A program made the translations under genes and the position numbers. From Candidatus Brevefilum sp. (GTDB taxonomy: Bacteria; Chloroflexota; Anaerolineae; Anaerolineales; Anaerolineaceae), in NCBI GenBank assembly GCA_007119455.1, contig SKPR01000005.1, positions 1 to 8,769 of the forward strand: 8,769 nucleotides of DNA, in the 5' to 3' direction. Within the stretch, counting starts at the first letter, position 1, and each line of letters starts with the position of its first letter. This document shows positions 6,541 through 8,769 of the stretch, piece after piece. The notes below the pieces were generated by a model that was not told where the DNA came from, did not search any database, and worked only from the letters and a program-made list of their open reading frames with translations.

Positions 6541-6637
6541 AATTTTGAAATAATAGGTCTGGGGGAAGAGAGTAATTGGGTAATAAAGATATGAAGGTAG
6601 CGAATTGATTTTTGGATTGAGTTAACAATGGTTCAGG

Positions 6638-6731
6638 CGGGAATGGATGGGAGTCGAACCCACCTCGGCTCGCCACGCGACCCGACACCGATTTTGAAGA
6701 CCGGGAGGCCCACCGGGACCTAACCATTCCC
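6638..6731 (-). tRNA. selC: tRNA-Sec (anticodon UCA)
   Basis: This is the selenocysteine tRNA, which is charged with serine, converted to Sec-tRNA and used by SelB at UGA codons. The 94-nt gene has the full bacterial tRNA-Sec architecture. It has an 8-bp acceptor stem (GGGAATGG with CCATTCCC), discriminator G and a 6-bp D stem (AGGTCC with GGGCCT) closing a 4-nt loop. The 5-bp anticodon stem holds loop CTTCAAA, with anticodon TCA at 6695-6697. The long variable arm is built on TCGG/CCGA and TCGC/GCGA around GTG, with one internal mismatch. The T arm is GTGGG-TTCGACT-CCCAT. The 8+5 acceptor/T stack is diagnostic. The 3' CCA is not encoded (the flank reads CCT), so it must be added. No selA, selB, selD or selenoprotein gene is visible in the window. 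Confidence 0.95.
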
Positions 6732-6738
6732 ACCCTTA

Positions 6739-6767
6739 AGCATAACTTTGGCACCCATGTCTGTCAA
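6739..6767 (-). promoter_or_regulatory. sigma70-type promoter of selC
   Basis: On the minus strand a perfect -35 TTGACA (6762-6767) is followed by a 17-bp spacer and -10 TATGCT (6739-6744; four of six consensus bases). The first tRNA base, at 6731, is only seven bases beyond the -10, so the transcript starts at or next to the mature 5' end with almost no leader for RNase P to remove. Confidence 0.75.
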
Positions 6768-6781
6768 CTGCTCGATGCGTG

Positions 6782-6802
6782 TGTTCATGCTAAGTTTGAA
6801 CA
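6782..6802. repeat. Inverted repeat TGTTCA-N9-TGAACA in the divergent promoter region
   Basis: Perfect 6-bp arms separated by 9 bp form a 21-bp operator-like element between the selC promoter and the presumed promoter of the GH13 gene. Size and position fit a dimeric repressor or activator site. No regulator gene is in the window, so its role is a guess. Confidence 0.35.
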
Positions 6803-6822
6803 TGTCACAGGGATTAACTCAA

Positions 6823-6831
6823 TGGTAAAAT
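6823..6831 (+). promoter_or_regulatory. Possible extended -10 promoter of the GH13 gene
   Basis: TGGTAAAAT has a good -10 hexamer (TAAAAT, 6826-6831) preceded by TGn. The -35 region is poor. Transcription from about 6838 would give a leader of about 34 nt carrying AGGAGA at 6855-6860. Confidence 0.4.
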
Positions 6832-6854
6832 CAAAAAGGTTGCTTTTGTTTATC

Positions 6855-6860
6855 AGGAGA
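6855..6860 (+). promoter_or_regulatory. Ribosome binding site of the GH13 gene
   Basis: AGGAGA lies 11 bases before the ATG at 6872, a slightly long spacing. No better start lies nearer, and the protein alignment begins right after this ATG. Confidence 0.6.
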
Positions 6861-6871
6861 ATAATAAATCC

Positions 6872-8326
6872 ATGTCTGAATCGAGACACACACCCGACTG
6901 GGTCAAAAACGCCATTTTTTACCAGATTTTCCCCGACCGTTTCGCCAAATCCACATCATTAGAAAAACCCATCCATATCGAGCCATGGGATTCGCCGTTA
7001 ACGCGTCACGGTTTCAAAGGCGGTGATCTGCTGGGCGTCTATGAAAAGCTGGATTACCTGCAAGACCTGGGCATTAATGCCATTTATTTCAATCCCATTT
7101 TTTCCTCTGCAGCCAACCATCGCTATCACACCTTTGATTATTACCATGTCGATCCGATCCTCGGCGGTAACGAGGTATTCTTTAAATTGCTCAAAGAAGC
7201 CCACAGGCGCGGAATCCACGTGGTATTGGATGGCGTTTTCAACCATGCCAGCAGGGGGTTCTTCCAGTTCCATCACATTCTGGAGAACGGTGAGAAATCA
7301 CCCTACCTGGACTGGTTCACGGTTTATGGTTTTCCGATGAACGCTTACCAGGGTAAACCAAATTATTCCTGCTGGTGGAACCTGCCTGCCTTACCGCAAT
7401 TCAACACCGATCATCCCCAGGTGCGTGATTTTCTGTTCGAGGTTGCCCGACACTGGATCGAACAGGGCGTGGATGGCTGGCGGCTGGACGTCCCCTTTGA
7501 GATCAATGACGAAAGCTTTTGGCGCCAGTTCCGCACAGCCACCAAGCTGCCCAATAATGACGCTTACCTGGTGGGAGAGATACCCTCTGAGGCGCAGGAT
7601 TGGCTGCAGGGTGATATGTTCGATGGGGTCATGAATTACCAGTTCACCGCCGCCTGTGTGGGATTCTTCGGTGTGGGCAGTCGCGATGAAGCGATGATTT
7701 CGGGGATGATGGGTTTACCGGAAGTGCCCGAACTCGATGCGGAAGGGTTCGCTCAGCGCACCAAACAATTAATGGAAATTTATCCCCGACAAAATGCCCT
7801 GGCACAACTCAACCTGATGGACAGCCATGATATGCCCCGGTTCCTCTCGATGGTAAGCGGGAACAAAGCTGCGTTTCGGCTGGCAACGCTGTTCCAAATG
7901 ACTTACCCTGGGGCACCTTGCATCTATTATGGCAATGAAATTGGTATGATGGGTGGGAGGGAGCCGGAAAACCGGGCGCCTTTCATCTGGGATGAATCGC
8001 GTTGGGATCACGACCTGCGTAAGGCAATCAAGACTTATTCCCATATCCGGCGGGAACAACCTGTATTGCGTATGGGTGAATATGTACCGGTTTTTACCGA
8101 AGGACGCCGGTTGGCATTTGTGCGACACCTGGATGGAAAGCGGATTCTGGTGGCCATCAACGCGGGTGATAGCACCTGGGATTTGAACCTGGATCTGGGG
8201 TCCGAATTTTCGGATGGCACCCTCTTTGAAGATTTGCTCAGTGGGGAAGGGGCCATAATGGAAGAGGGGCATATTCGAAAACGGGCAGTAGCACCATGGA
8301 CGGGGGCGGTTCTTAAACCAAAGTAA
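6872..8326 (+). CDS. GH13 alpha-glucan hydrolase (neopullulanase/cyclomaltodextrinase-like)
   Basis: A retaining alpha-glycosidase of the alpha-amylase family, expected to cut alpha-1,4 (perhaps also alpha-1,6) bonds in maltodextrins or cyclodextrins. It has 484 residues and no signal peptide, so it should act in the cytoplasm. The (beta/alpha)8 barrel opens with WVKNAIFYQIFPDRF (10-24). The conserved regions are intact: DGVFNH (120-125), GWRLDV with nucleophile Asp206, GEIP with acid/base Glu236, and DSHD with transition-state stabiliser Asp320. GAPCIYYGNEIG (347-358) follows, and a short C-terminal beta domain starts near 400. SHD in place of NHD, and LPQFN (174-178), point to the neopullulanase group. 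It lacks the N-terminal domain of about 120 residues (CBM34) usual there, so substrate range is uncertain. It is divergent from selC and has no gene partner in view. Confidence 0.9.
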   Translation: MSESRHTPDWVKNAIFYQIFPDRFAKSTSLEKPIHIEPWDSPLTRHGFKGGDLLGVYEKLDYLQDLGINAIYFNPIFSSAANHRYHTFDYYHVDPILGGNEVFFKLLKEAHRRGIHVVLDGVFNHASRGFFQFHHILENGEKSPYLDWFTVYGFPMNAYQGKPNYSCWWNLPALPQFNTDHPQVRDFLFEVARHWIEQGVDGWRLDVPFEINDESFWRQFRTATKLPNNDAYLVGEIPSEAQDWLQGDMFDGVMNYQFTAACVGFFGVGSRDEAMISGMMGLPEVPELDAEGFAQRTKQLMEIYPRQNALAQLNLMDSHDMPRFLSMVSGNKAAFRLATLFQMTYPGAPCIYYGNEIGMMGGREPENRAPFIWDESRWDHDLRKAIKTYSHIRREQPVLRMGEYVPVFTEGRRLAFVRHLDGKRILVAINAGDSTWDLNLDLGSEFSDGTLFEDLLSGEGAIMEEGHIRKRAVAPWTGAVLKPK

Positions 8327-8513
8327 AATTTGTCTTCGCGAGGCCTTGTAGGAGCCAGTTCTTTTGCCATCTCAGGGTGAGGTCATTCTTCTGGAAATCC
8401 ACAAACTTTTATCATCGCGTGGTCTCATTGAGGCAATGGCGATCTTAACTTTGGAAATGTACTAGACTCACCCAATAGATTATCCTATCAGCCCGCTAAT
8501 ATCTGACCAAACA
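8327..8513. other. Convergent intergenic region without recognisable features
   Basis: 187 nt between the stop codons of the GH13 gene and the methyltransferase fragment. I see only weak inverted repeats (for example ATCGC with GCGAT around a CTCATTGAG core near 8414-8435) and no T-run after a stable stem, so no terminator is called. Confidence 0.5.
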
Positions 8514-8769
8514 TCAGACCTTGCGTTTATCCTTCCGCATCACACGCAGGATGGCGATCTTTGTCGGGTGGTTAAATGGTGCTGGATCAACCGGTGGTGG
8601 GGACACAATCGTATCGGGGTAACCCGTGATATCATCCGGGACCGGGATGGTCGCTTCAAAGGACAAATAAGCACTCTGGCAAAGTGCCATTAATTCCGCC
8701 ATGAAATCTTCACCTGGTAAAAAAAGTGCGTTATTAATCACGACCAGCCATCCTTCGTGGGCTACCAGC
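8514..8769 (-). CDS. C-terminal end of a probable class I SAM-dependent methyltransferase (partial at right edge)
   Basis: The frame is open from the window edge (8769) to a TGA at 8514-8516, giving 84 residues of a C-terminus. EGWLVVINNALF resembles the late strand of the Rossmann-type methyltransferase fold, where GG-x-L-V is followed by NN. The tail DPAPFNHPTKIAILRV resembles RlmI-like rRNA methyltransferase homologues as I remember them. The GTG at 8741 is inside the domain, so the real start is beyond the window. The catalytic and SAM-binding motifs are outside the window, so the assignment rests on this tail alone. It converges on the GH13 gene. Confidence 0.5.
   Translation of the reverse strand, partial: LVAHEGWLVVINNALFLPGEDFMAELMALCQSAYLSFEATIPVPDDITGYPDTIVSPPPVDPAPFNHPTKIAILRVMRKDKRKV

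Larger units (their letters stand above)
6145..6637. other. Roughly 490-nt non-coding region between the importer operon and selC
   Basis: AT-rich sequence without a credible protein gene. From right to left it holds the selC 3' flank, two short palindromes (6528-6540 and 6481-6495), the terminator-like hairpin (6450-6476), the extended -10 (6395-6403), the long leader with an imperfect inverted repeat around 6293-6308, the orphan Shine-Dalgarno (6211-6222) and the real ribosome site. I recognise no riboswitch class. The 103-codon open frame at 6443-6754 on the minus strand crosses selC and the terminator and is not a gene. Confidence 0.7.

Noticed and set aside
7769..8272. 167-codon minus-strand open frame inside the GH13 gene
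   Set aside because: It is a shadow of a well-supported coding frame and has no family resemblance or ribosome site.
8492..8516. UGA at the end of the methyltransferase fragment as a selenocysteine codon
   Set aside because: Reading through adds only five residues (CLVRY) before TAG, and the preceding tail already looks like a natural family C-terminus.

Overview
The window looks like an ordinary chromosomal stretch from a bacterium, probably Chloroflexota (Anaerolineae-like). That placement is inferred from a lipobox-type solute-binding protein with an acidic, proline-rich linker, a peptide-permease variant I associate with that group, and the general look of the proteins. It was not tested by any search. 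The organism appears to decode UGA as selenocysteine, because a complete tRNA-Sec gene (selC) is present.

Layout. Positions 1-135 (+) hold the last 44 codons of an unidentified gene. Positions 245-6144 (-) hold a complete five-gene dpp/opp-type ABC importer operon. Read from right to left it encodes a family 5 lipoprotein binding protein, two permeases and two ATPases. A perfect 15-bp stem-loop separates the binding-protein gene from the first permease gene. The last three genes are tightly packed, with a 4-nt gap and then an ATGA overlap. Upstream of the operon is a roughly 490-nt non-coding stretch with a likely extended -10 promoter, a long leader, an orphan strong Shine-Dalgarno sequence with a possible 21-codon leader ORF, and a terminator-like hairpin that probably ends the selC transcript. 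selC lies at 6638-6731 (-) behind a good sigma70-type promoter. Divergent from it, 6872-8326 (+) encodes a cytoplasmic GH13 alpha-glucan hydrolase of the neopullulanase/cyclomaltodextrinase type. The right edge, 8514-8769 (-), holds the C-terminal end of a probable class I SAM-dependent methyltransferase.

How the parts fit. The binding protein should capture oligopeptides (or possibly oligosaccharides or another family 5 ligand) outside the membrane, and the two permeases and two ATPases import them. The GH13 enzyme would trim linear or cyclic maltodextrins in the cytoplasm, but nothing in the sequence links it to the importer, and selC lies between them. I found no new multi-gene system, CRISPR array, insertion sequence or prophage. 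The points most worth a second look are selC, the calcium-loop-like insertion in the permease, the intercistronic hairpin, and the leader of the importer operon.
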